Source: Candidatus Schekmanbacteria bacterium
GTDB lineage: Bacteria; CSSED10-310; JACPHN01
Reading direction: 5' to 3'
Assembly: GCA_016188575.1 (NCBI GenBank)
Contig: JACPHN010000007.1
Location: 1-19,976, forward strand
DNA: 19,976 bases
Position numbers and translations under genes: made by a program. Each line of letters starts with the position of its first letter. The stretch's first letter is position 1. The notes beneath the pieces were generated by a model, which saw only the letters and a list, made by a program, of their open reading frames with translations, made no database searches and was not told where the DNA came from. This document shows, in pieces, positions 13,560 through 19,976 of this stretch.

Positions 13560-15413
13560 GTGCCCGTAAACGACTTCTCCATCCTCGTCGCCACCGTAAA
13601 CGGCACCGGTAGCCAGACGGCCAACCTCGTGCTGCTGAGGTCCATCTTTCGCATGGGCGTCCCGGTTGGACCCAAGAACGTGTTCCCGTCGAACATCTCT
13701 GGTCTGCCAACGTGGTTCTTCATTCGCGTCTCCAAGGACGGGTATGTTGCGCGCAGCGGACAGGTCGACCTGTTGGTATGCCTCAACCCGCAGACGACCG
13801 CTCGCGATATCGCTGCCCTGCGTGCCGGGGCCGCCTGCTTTTTCGAGGAACGGTTGCGCGATGAGATTCCCGTGCGCGACGACGTGACCTTTTACCCTGT
13901 GCCGTTTACGGATCTCGTGGCGGCCTGCTGTCCCGTCTCGCGATTGCGGAAGCTGGTCGTAAACATGGTCTATGTGGGAGTCGTGGGGTGGCACATCGGC
14001 CTGGATCGCGACCTCGTTCGCGCTGAGGTGAAGAAAGCCTTTGCCGCCAAACCGCAGGCGCTCGACCTGAATCTCGCGGCGGTCGAAACGGGATGGGCCT
14101 ACGCGGCAAGTAATCTCCCGCAGAGCCCGGAGCTGCGCATCGAACGTCTGGACGCCACGCGGGACATGATCATTATCGACGGTAATTCAGCAACGGCTTT
14201 GGGGTGCCTGTTCGGGGGATGCTCCGTCCTGACCTGGTACCCGATCACGCCATCGACGTCGCTTGGCGATGCCTTTGAAAGCTACGCGGAGCGCCTGCGC
14301 GTCGACCCGGAAAGCGGCGAACGCACCGTCGCCATCGTCCAGTCGGAGGATGAGCTTGCCGAGGCAGGCATGGCGATCGCCGCCGGCTGGGCGGGGGCCC
14401 GCGCCATGACCGCAACCTCCGGGCCTGGCCTTTCGCTCATGAGCGAGCTCGTGGGTTTCGCCTACTACGCGGAGATTCCGTGCGTCTTTGTCGATGTGCA
14501 GCGCCTTGGGCCGTCCACCGGCCTGCCTACTCGCACTGCTCAGGGCGACCTGCTGCAGGTCGTCACGCTCTCGCACGGCGATACTCAGCACGTCGTGCTC
14601 CTGCCCGCTACCATGGAGGAGTGCTTCGCCTTCGCCATCCGTGCCTTCGACCTCGCTGATCGCCTGCAGACGCCGATCTTCCTGCTGTTGGATCTGGACC
14701 TCGGGATGAACCCGTGGATGTCGGCGCAGCTCGAATATCCCGCGGACCCGATCGACCGCGGCAAGGTGCTGACCGCCGGTGACCTCGAGCGCTTGGGCGG
14801 CGACTGGTATCGCTACGCGGACCCCGATAGAGATGGCATCCCGTACCGCACCATTCCAGGCACGCCGCATCGGGCCGCCGCATACTTCACGCGCGGCTCG
14901 GGGCATAGCGAAGCAGCGCTATACACCGAAGATCCGCGGGCCTATCAGAAGGTCGTGGATCGCCTGACTCGCAAATACGAGACGGCCCGCGCGTTGCTTC
15001 CGCCGCCGGAAATCGATCGCGCTCCAGCGGCCAGAATCCTGATCGTCGCTTACGGTTCCAGCCACCCTGCGGTCGTGGAAGCACGCGACCGCTTGCGGAG
15101 CCGAAACCACCTGGAGTGCAGTTACTGCCGCATCCGGGCACTCCCTCTGAGCGATCGTCTTGCTGACCTCTGCGCCGCTCACGACGTCGTGTTCGTCGTC
15201 GACCAGAACCGCGACGGGCAGATGGCGCAGCTCCTTGCGATCGCCTTGGCGCCTTCCGGGTGCGCCGCACGCTTGCGGAGCATTCGCCAGTATGACGGCT
15301 GGCCGCTCACCGCCGATTTCGTGGCGGAGGCGATCGCCGGCGCCGCGGGATCGACAACCGGGCGGTCCGATCATTTGGTCGCCCGCAATCGCGAAGTGGA
15401 GGTGCAGGCATGA
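13560..15413 (+). CDS. korA: 2-oxoacid:ferredoxin oxidoreductase, fused gamma-alpha subunit (KorA-like)
   Basis: A 617-residue subunit of the enzyme that decarboxylates 2-oxoglutarate or a related 2-oxoacid to its acyl-CoA with reduction of ferredoxin. Residues 1-190 are the gamma domain (VNGTGSQTANLVLLRSIF, NISGLPTWFFIRVSKDGY, VDLLVCLNPQT). Residues 201-600 are the alpha part: IDGNSATALGC, TWYPITPSTSLGDAFESYA (225-243), MTATSGPGLSLMSELVGFAYYAEIP, and RLGPSTGLPTRTAQGDLL. GTG 13560 is chosen because AAGGAG precedes it by about 10 bases; an in-frame GTG at 13449 lies upstream of the promoter and would translate the inverted repeat. The alpha and beta genes overlap by ATGA. Two-subunit KorAB is known from aromatic-degrading and autotrophic proteobacteria. 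2-oxoglutarate is the likeliest substrate but is not proven by sequence. Confidence 0.92.
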   Translation: MPVNDFSILVATVNGTGSQTANLVLLRSIFRMGVPVGPKNVFPSNISGLPTWFFIRVSKDGYVARSGQVDLLVCLNPQTTARDIAALRAGAACFFEERLRDEIPVRDDVTFYPVPFTDLVAACCPVSRLRKLVVNMVYVGVVGWHIGLDRDLVRAEVKKAFAAKPQALDLNLAAVETGWAYAASNLPQSPELRIERLDATRDMIIIDGNSATALGCLFGGCSVLTWYPITPSTSLGDAFESYAERLRVDPESGERTVAIVQSEDELAEAGMAIAAGWAGARAMTATSGPGLSLMSELVGFAYYAEIPCVFVDVQRLGPSTGLPTRTAQGDLLQVVTLSHGDTQHVVLLPATMEECFAFAIRAFDLADRLQTPIFLLLDLDLGMNPWMSAQLEYPADPIDRGKVLTAGDLERLGGDWYRYADPDRDGIPYRTIPGTPHRAAAYFTRGSGHSEAALYTEDPRAYQKVVDRLTRKYETARALLPPPEIDRAPAARILIVAYGSSHPAVVEARDRLRSRNHLECSYCRIRALPLSDRLADLCAAHDVVFVVDQNRDGQMAQLLAIALAPSGCAARLRSIRQYDGWPLTADFVAEAIAGAAGSTTGRSDHLVARNREVEVQA

Positions 15414-16465
15414 GCGCAGCGCGCGATCCAACATCGCCGGCCGCGCCGGGCGCCAATGCCGCCGGGTTGACCCGCGCAGACTATCGGGGCGCACCGTCAA
15501 CCCTGTGTCCGGGTTGTGGCCACGATTCCATTACCAATCATCTGCAAACGGCACTATTCGAGGCCGACATCAGCCCTTTGCGGGCCGCAAAGTTCTCGGG
15601 TATCGGCTGCTCGTCGAAAACCACCAACTATTTCATGAACCAGTCGCACGGCCTCAACGCCGTCCATGGCCGCATGCCGGCAATCGCCACGGGCGCGCTC
15701 CTGGCCAACCACACGCTGCTCGGCATCGGCATTTCCGGCGACGGGGACACCGCGTCCATCGGCCTGGGTCACTTCGTTCACATCCTCCGGCGCAACGTGA
15801 AGCTCGTCTACATCATCGAGAACAACGGCGTCTATGGCTTGACCAAGGGACAGTTTTCCGCCACGGCCGACCTCGGAACGCTGTCGAAGGCCGGTGAGCG
15901 CAACGAGTTGCCGGCCATCGATTGCTGTGCGGTGTCGATCCTGATGGGGTGCGGCTTCGTGGCGCGCTCCTTCAGCGGTGACAGGAAGCAGCTCGTGCCG
16001 TTGCTCAAGGCGGCGATGCAGCACCGCGGCACCGCGGTCATCGATGTGATTTCTCCGTGCGTGACGTTCAACGACCACGCCGGCTCGACGCGCTCGTACG
16101 ACTACGTCAAGGCACATGACGAGCCCCTCCATGAAGTCGGGTTCACACCTGGCTGCGCGGCGCACGCGGTCGCGGATGACGAGGGCGAGAGCCCGACCGA
16201 GGTAGAGCTTCCCGACGGCTCGGTGATCGCGCTGCGCAAGCTGGAGCGTGAGCACGACCCGCGGGACCGCGAGGCCGCGCTGCGGCTGCTCGAGCAAGCC
16301 CGCCAGCGTGGAGAGCTTGTGACCGGGCTTATCTACATCGACCCGGCGAGCCGGCCGTTCCACGAGTCGCTGCGACTCGGCGCCACACCGCTCGCGATGC
16401 TTCCTGATGAGAAACTGCGCCCCTCGCGCGAGGCGCTGCAGGCGATCATGGCGGAGCTGGCGTAG
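15410..16465 (+). CDS. korB: 2-oxoacid:ferredoxin oxidoreductase, beta (TPP-binding) subunit (KorB-like)
   Basis: A 351-residue thiamine-diphosphate and iron-sulfur subunit partnering the preceding protein. Residues 31-38 (TLCPGCGH) hold two of the expected cluster cysteines; GIGCSSKTTNYF (64-75) and ISPCVTFND (214-222) hold the others. The TPP/Mg motif runs from GDGD (110-113) to ENNGVYGLTKGQ (137-148). Residues 85-99 (VHGRMPAIATGALLA) are the conserved HGR segment. ATG 15410 overlaps the korA stop by four bases and is preceded by GGAGG, so translation is coupled. The first 28 residues are an Ala/Pro-rich extension. The C-terminus (EREHDPRDREAALRLLEQA, then FHESLRLGATPLA) is normal for the family. 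It converges with the small minus-strand gene 24 bases beyond, with no clear terminator. Confidence 0.94.
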   Translation: MSAARDPTSPAAPGANAAGLTRADYRGAPSTLCPGCGHDSITNHLQTALFEADISPLRAAKFSGIGCSSKTTNYFMNQSHGLNAVHGRMPAIATGALLANHTLLGIGISGDGDTASIGLGHFVHILRRNVKLVYIIENNGVYGLTKGQFSATADLGTLSKAGERNELPAIDCCAVSILMGCGFVARSFSGDRKQLVPLLKAAMQHRGTAVIDVISPCVTFNDHAGSTRSYDYVKAHDEPLHEVGFTPGCAAHAVADDEGESPTEVELPDGSVIALRKLEREHDPRDREAALRLLEQARQRGELVTGLIYIDPASRPFHESLRLGATPLAMLPDEKLRPSREALQAIMAELA

Positions 16466-16489
16466 CGGCGCGACCCCGAAACGGGCCGT

Positions 16490-16804
16490 CTACAGCGACT
16501 GACCCGGCGACATGATCCCGGCAAGAGCATCCTCGATGCGCTTTTGCGGGATGCGCTCGGGGACGTAGCGGATCGTCAGCTCGCGACTGCTCGGATCGAG
16601 CGTCACCGCCTCGATATCCTGGTCCAGCGGCTTGAGGCGCTGCATCAGTGACTCGAACGTGGCATTGGAGTCGATCAGGACAAATCTCAACGTGGTCGGG
16701 TCGGAATCCGTCCGGCGCGCGCCCGCCGGCGAGTAGAATGCGAGCAGGATCATGAATGAAAAGAGCAGAAAACCGGAAAACGCCACGTTCTTGGCCGTAC
16801 GCAT
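16490..16804 (-). CDS. Small membrane-anchored protein with a degenerate HMA-like domain
   Basis: A 104-residue protein. Residues 8-24 (AFSGFLLFSFMILLAFY) form a signal anchor or uncleaved signal. Residues 37-97 have the beta-alpha-beta-beta-alpha order and hydrophobic spacing of heavy-metal-associated (HMA) domains: TLRFVLID, FESLMQRLKPL, IEAVTLD, ELTIRYVPERIPQKRIEDALAGI. The CxxC metal site is absent; SNAT stands roughly where it would be, and the protein has no cysteine. A metal-chaperone role is therefore unlikely, and other ferredoxin-like folds are possible. ATG 16804 is preceded by GGAAAGG about 9 bases upstream. It has its own predicted promoter and is convergent with korB. The fold call is inference from pattern only. 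Confidence 0.65.
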   Translation of the reverse strand: MRTAKNVAFSGFLLFSFMILLAFYSPAGARRTDSDPTTLRFVLIDSNATFESLMQRLKPLDQDIEAVTLDPSSRELTIRYVPERIPQKRIEDALAGIMSPGQSL

Positions 16805-16899
16805 CGTCGAGAGCCTTTCCGCGCAAAGCGATCGCGCTATGCAACTATCCTCATCGGTACCGCAGGTAGAGAGCTTTATGACGCGTTATCGTGGCGTGT

Positions 16900-16928
16900 A
16901 AGGTACCGCTTTCGGCCTGTCGTGTCAA
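16900..16928 (-). promoter_or_regulatory. Promoter of the small HMA-like protein gene
   Basis: On the minus strand a perfect TTGACA (16928-16923), a 17-base spacer, then TACCTT (16905-16900), which is a weak -10 (3 of 6). Initiation near 16893 would give a leader of about 90 bases before ATG 16804. Apart from this promoter and the palindrome beside it, nothing else is recognised in 16805-16945. Confidence 0.55.
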
Positions 16929-16932
16929 CCCC

Positions 16933-16945
16933 CAGGGTAACCCTG
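16933..16945. promoter_or_regulatory. 13-bp palindrome abutting the -35 box (candidate activator or repressor site)
   Basis: CAGGGTAACCCTG has perfect six-base arms around one central base. It lies four bases upstream of the minus-strand TTGACA, a usual position for an activator. A short palindrome can arise by chance. Confidence 0.4.
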
Positions 16946-16947
16946 AA

Positions 16948-17119
16948 GGCTCTTTCTGGGTTTCCGGGAGCTGGCGAAAGGCATCGCCCTTGGTTTCGGC
17001 TGTGCCTGGGTCCGCGGCAAGGCTCAATCGTTCAGAGTGCCCGTAGGGGGGCAACGCCAAAGCATTCCTCCGACCCCGCGCACGAGCTTCGACAAGCTCC
17101 CCGAAACCCATAAGGAGCC
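16948..17119. repeat. 172-bp segment bounded by 25-bp inverted repeats (possible MITE-like element)
   Basis: The arms at 16948-16972 and 17095-17119 are reverse complements at 22 of 25 positions, sharing GGCTC at the outer ends and AGCT at the inner ends, with 122 bases between. The right part contains a GAGCTTCGACAAGCTC dyad of a kind seen in dispersed intergenic repeats. No transposase is encoded and I see no target-site duplication. The segment overlaps the 3' portion of the interrupted small membrane gene, suggesting insertion into its end. Confidence 0.45.
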
Positions 17120-17385
17120 ACTGTCGATTTCCCGAGCAAGTCGGGTGGTACGGTTTCGGCGAGCAAACCCCTGCCGTTTTTCGTGAGCGTCGAAGCCCTG
17201 GCCGCGATCGCCGTCCCCGGCCTGCTCGCTCAGCGTGCTCCGGCGCAGCAATATCCCTTCGTCGTCGATCCGCTGCTGAGCCGCCGGCTGGACGCCCTGG
17301 CCGAGCTCCTCCAGCACGAGCCATGCGCCGAACCCGAACACCGCCAACGCTGCGACGCTCCCCCCCCCCTGGGCCGTGGGTTCAT
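17024..17385 (-). pseudogene. Small membrane protein gene with a frame break at a G10 tract
   Basis: An ATG at 17385 has an excellent ribosome-binding site (AAGGAGG, five bases upstream). It starts MNPRPRGG and enters ten consecutive G on the minus strand (C at 17360-17369). In the given frame the product then becomes Arg/Ser/Cys-rich and stops after about 50 codons. One extra G would instead continue into SVAALAVFGFGAWLVLEEL, a good membrane helix, then a soluble charged tail (QPAAQQRIDDEGILLRRSTL) open to 17024. The corrected protein would be about 120 residues, with its last part inside the inverted-repeat segment, so the true C-terminus is unsure. The break may be a homopolymer sequencing error, phase variation or a real mutation. 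It follows the secreted-protein gene by 95 bases. No family is recognised. Confidence 0.5.
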
Positions 17386-17480
17386 GAGACCCTCCTTGTT
17401 GCTGGATCGAGTCGATGAGCCCAGTCTACGCGCGCCAGGAAGCGGCTGTCAATGGCAGCGCGAGAACCCAGATCGCCCGC

Positions 17481-18722
17481 CTACGGACCGGGATCGGAGC
17501 GAAGTATCTGTTGTTGCTCACTGACCCACTGCTCGTACTTGGGTCGCTGGTAACGCCGGGGATCGCAATACCAGGCTTCCTCGCGGATTCCCGGAAAGTC
17601 CCTGATCTGGCGCTCACATACCTTTTGGTGACGCGTCTCCGCTTTCCGATCTCTGGCTTCCCACGACGCGGGGCTCCGTTCGGCCGCGATCATCGCGTCG
17701 GCATCCGGGGGGCGGTAGCCGTGCAGCTCCTGGTAGAGGCGGGCGATGCGCTGTGCGGGAGGCGGGTTGCCGTCAATGTCGATAGCGGTCATGTGGTCCT
17801 CCGGCGCTGCCCTTGCCAGACTCGCCCATGCTTGAGCGACAAGCTCGCGTGCGCGGTCGAGCTCACCGAGCCCCTGGGCCACCGAGGCACCTCTCTCGGC
17901 GAAGCTCCAGGCGTCGGGCGCCGCTTCCAACACCGCCGGCAAGGCGGCGAGCGCACGCGCCTTCCAGATCACGTCCTGAGGATCGTCGAGGCCTTCCTGT
18001 CGCGCCCTCATGGCGGCGTTGAAGCGCCGCGCCCGAGCTTCCTTGAACGCCTCGGGAGTGCCGGCGGGCTCCAGCCAGAAACAATCGCCCCCCCTCTTGG
18101 CGTCGAATCCGAATTGATTCAAGACCTCGTCCGGCGCTTCCGCATGCAGTCGGTAGAGCCCTGGGGCGGCGCCCTCCGTGAAGATCGCGAAGTGGGGAAC
18201 CCAGGCACCGGCGCCGTACGCCGACGGTTGCTGGTTCGCGTAACGGTCATACAGGCGAAAGGTCTCGATGCTGAGATCCGGCGATGGGCCGCTCGCAATG
18301 GCGACGCGGACGCTATCCCAGGGGAAAGCGCGCGCCGCGGCCACGCCGGGGATGGGCCGCTTCTGGGCTGGCACACCGTGCAAGTCATAGTACCATGCCG
18401 GCTTTTCCACAGGGCTAAACTCGTAGCACGTCTTGAAGTCGTGCCCCCGACACAACCAGCCGACGTCCACAACGATTCGGTCGCCGGCGATGAACTGTCG
18501 GCAATCCTCGGGGTCGCGCTCCGGCAGGAACGTTCCCAGGTGGCTGTCGGATTCGAGGGGGCCGTTGCGCCTGGGGTGCACGCATACATGCCATTCGTCC
18601 AAGCAATACGACGGCGACCCGGCGGTGAGGATGAGCTCGCGTTCTTCCGCGCGGGCCGAATCGGTGCGCATGGCGCCGGCGCAGACCAGGAATGAACAAA
18701 GCACAAGACATTTAGTCGTCAT
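17481..18722 (-). CDS. Cysteine-rich secreted protein of unknown function
   Basis: A 413-residue exported protein. Residues 1-25 are a signal peptide ending SARA before EERE. The mature part has exactly eight cysteines (40, 47, 74, 91, 99, 214, 369, 386), consistent with four disulfides outside the cytoplasm. Residues 85-100 (VDVGWLCRGHDFKTCY) and 383-397 (AWYCDPRRYQRPKYE) are aromatic- and Cys-bearing segments. Residues 225-310 are Ala-rich and helical (ALAALPAVLEAAPDAWSFAERG). ATG 18722 has GAGG seven bases upstream and overlaps the end of the metalloprotease-like gene by 11 bases, so the two are probably translated together. I recognise no catalytic motif or named family. A partner, substrate or inhibitor of the protease is possible, from context only. 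Confidence 0.8.
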   Translation of the reverse strand: MTTKCLVLCSFLVCAGAMRTDSARAEERELILTAGSPSYCLDEWHVCVHPRRNGPLESDSHLGTFLPERDPEDCRQFIAGDRIVVDVGWLCRGHDFKTCYEFSPVEKPAWYYDLHGVPAQKRPIPGVAAARAFPWDSVRVAIASGPSPDLSIETFRLYDRYANQQPSAYGAGAWVPHFAIFTEGAAPGLYRLHAEAPDEVLNQFGFDAKRGGDCFWLEPAGTPEAFKEARARRFNAAMRARQEGLDDPQDVIWKARALAALPAVLEAAPDAWSFAERGASVAQGLGELDRARELVAQAWASLARAAPEDHMTAIDIDGNPPPAQRIARLYQELHGYRPPDADAMIAAERSPASWEARDRKAETRHQKVCERQIRDFPGIREEAWYCDPRRYQRPKYEQWVSEQQQILRSDPGP

Positions 18723-19976
18723 AGTCGAACCTCACCTGCTCCTTGCCCTTCTGGTCGGGCAAGAGGGAGATCACGTTCCCCCAGGCCGGGTCGTCGGTGT
18801 TCTCGGTCCGGGAGAGGTAATTGCCGATCATCGCCGTCAGCCGCGTGTCGCGGTACGCGCAGGCTCGGTCCTCTGGGTCCGGTGTGCCGGGCAGGCAATA
18901 ATGGTCGACGCTGACCGCGTGCCCGACCTCGTGAGCGGTGACGTAGCGGAGAGTGACGAAATCCAAATCGTCTTCGAGGACGCGCCCTCACGATTGCGGG
19001 GCGGTGACGCGCACGCAATCGCCATGGGGAATACGCGGCTGTACTCGACACGATCGGGAGTGGCCTCTTCGCCGCGCACGCCGGTTGCCCCGAGAACGCT
19101 CACCCTCTCGCACTCCTGCTGCTGGAAGTAATCCCACCGGTACTCGATGCGAAGGCCGCTCTGAAGATGCGTTCCGGGAATCGCCGCGCTGTTCTTGTTC
19201 ACGACGGTGTAGCGTTTCGCTTCTTCCCTTATGTACTCCATTGGGTGTTCTTCATTTGCCTCCACGTCCACATCGAAACGCAGGACGTGGACGCTCAGCC
19301 CCCACATCGGACTCAGGAGCTCGGCGAGCAATGTCCTTGTGGGAAGATCCAGCACAGGTTGTCGGGGCCGGTCTACGGCAGGCACAACGAAAAGATCCTT
19401 GGCGCTCGGGTCCGTGCGGTGCAACACGCGATCGACGACGAACCCGCGAAACTCCTCGTACGCCGTAAAACCATCGCCGACTAACCCTGCGGCGGGGGAG
19501 CCGGAGACAGGCGGCGCCGCGTCCGTGTCCTCGAGCGTCGTCCACGTGTCCCTGATCGTCTCGTCGTCCGGAAGGCCCGTCTTGTCGTTGTCAAGCGGGA
19601 GCTGAAGGAGCTCCTTGGCCGGTACGCCCGCGCCCGCGGGCAGTCCCACGTAGCTCTTCTCCCCCTCGACGTCCACCTGCACCGCGAAGTGCCCGTGCGC
19701 GCCGAAGTCGGTGGCACTGGCGTCGATACGCACGGTTTCGAGCGTCTCGCGGCTCTCTTCCAGCGGACCGCCGCGCTGGTAGCGCATCGGCACCGCGACG
19801 CTCGGATCCCAGAAGAGCTTGGCGACGTGGTTTTCGAGAAGCTCCGCGTACGCGAATCCACTGGCCGAGCCGAGCGCGACCTCCGCGGGCGCTCCACCCC
19901 GCTTGTATGTCACCCGATACTGGACGTCGTCCTCGGAGCCCGGATTGTCCGCCGGGTAGTTGGTCGCGATGCCCGG
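18712..19976 (-). pseudogene. Secreted zinc-metalloprotease-like protein, 5'-truncated by the window and split by a -1 frame break
   Basis: Two overlapping frames form one protein. The first is open from the right edge (19976) through GDGFTAYEEFRGFVVDR, RTDPSAKDLFVVPA and VEYSRVFPMAIA to about 18990; left uncorrected it degenerates and stops at 18837. The second, free of stops from about 18990 to the TAA at 18712, reads GRVLEDDLDFVTLRYV, then HEVGHAVSVDH at 18933-18901 (the HExxHxxxxxH zinc site), then LTAMIGNYL, a possible Met-turn. Adding one base in the GAGGGCGCG stretch gives a smooth REGRVLEDDLDFV junction. The DG-T-YEE-RGF and RTDP-KDLFV motifs occur in large secreted bacterial proteins. 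The signal peptide and start lie outside the window. As written, the product lacks its active site. Confidence 0.72.

Noticed and set aside
14187-16363. Minus-strand open frames opposite korA and korB (14187-14906, 14919-15500, 15554-16363)
   Set aside because: They are antisense to clearly conserved subunits and have no domain or ribosome-binding support.
16851-17324. A 157-codon minus-strand frame across the inverted-repeat segment and promoter region
   Set aside because: It runs through the predicted promoter and both repeat arms, starts without a ribosome-binding site, and has low-complexity Arg/Gly composition.
1-19976. CRISPR arrays, tRNA or rRNA genes, integrase or transposase genes
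   Set aside because: I looked for regularly spaced direct repeats, tRNA-like TTCRA arms with CCA ends, and mobile-element proteins and found none that I can support.

Overview
The window is GC-rich DNA from a Gram-negative (diderm) bacterium. It encodes a CpoB/YbgF-type periplasmic lipoprotein, the lipoprotein signal peptidase LspA, a LysM envelope protein, a two-subunit 2-oxoacid:ferredoxin oxidoreductase (KorAB) and a very large Ser/Thr-kinase/histidine-kinase hybrid. Giant hybrid kinases, KorAB and secreted metalloproteases together suggest a deltaproteobacterial-grade lineage (Myxococcota, Desulfobacterota or Binatota-like). That placement is inference; the sequence does not name the organism. 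I see no tRNA, rRNA, CRISPR array, transposase or integrase gene.

Layout. 1-114 (+): probable C-terminal tail of a gene entering from the left. 164-2362 (-): envelope operon cpoB then a LysM protein, with a good sigma70-type promoter at the head and an intrinsic terminator at the tail. 2415-2492: REP-like imperfect inverted repeat between two divergent promoters. 2550-5887 (+): a small HIRAN-domain protein with a four-cysteine insertion, overlapping a rifampicin-phosphotransferase-like ATP-grasp/phosphohistidine enzyme. 5873-12881 (-): a 1775-residue multidomain kinase followed by lspA and an RluA/RluD-family pseudouridine synthase, tightly packed and convergent with the phosphotransferase gene. 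12882-13074: divergent promoter region. 13075-13401 (+): small uncharacterised protein. 13451-16465 (+): korAB, with a perfect 9-bp inverted repeat overlapping the predicted -35 box. 16490-19976 (-): a small membrane-anchored protein with its own promoter, a 172-bp inverted-repeat-bounded segment, a small membrane protein gene interrupted at a G10 tract, a cysteine-rich secreted protein, and a secreted zinc-metalloprotease-like gene whose catalytic end is out of frame and whose start lies beyond the window.

How the genes fit together. CpoB, LysM and LspA all serve the envelope; CpoB carries a lipobox of the type LspA cleaves. KorAB is central carbon metabolism (2-oxoglutarate or a related 2-oxoacid coupled to ferredoxin). 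The giant kinase is an orphan sensor with no response regulator beside it. The most unusual points are the HIRAN/zinc-knuckle plus Rph-like pair, the apparently leaderless hybrid kinase, the palindrome on the korAB promoter, and two -1 frame breaks in the right-hand secreted-protein region. Each break would be repaired by adding a single G.
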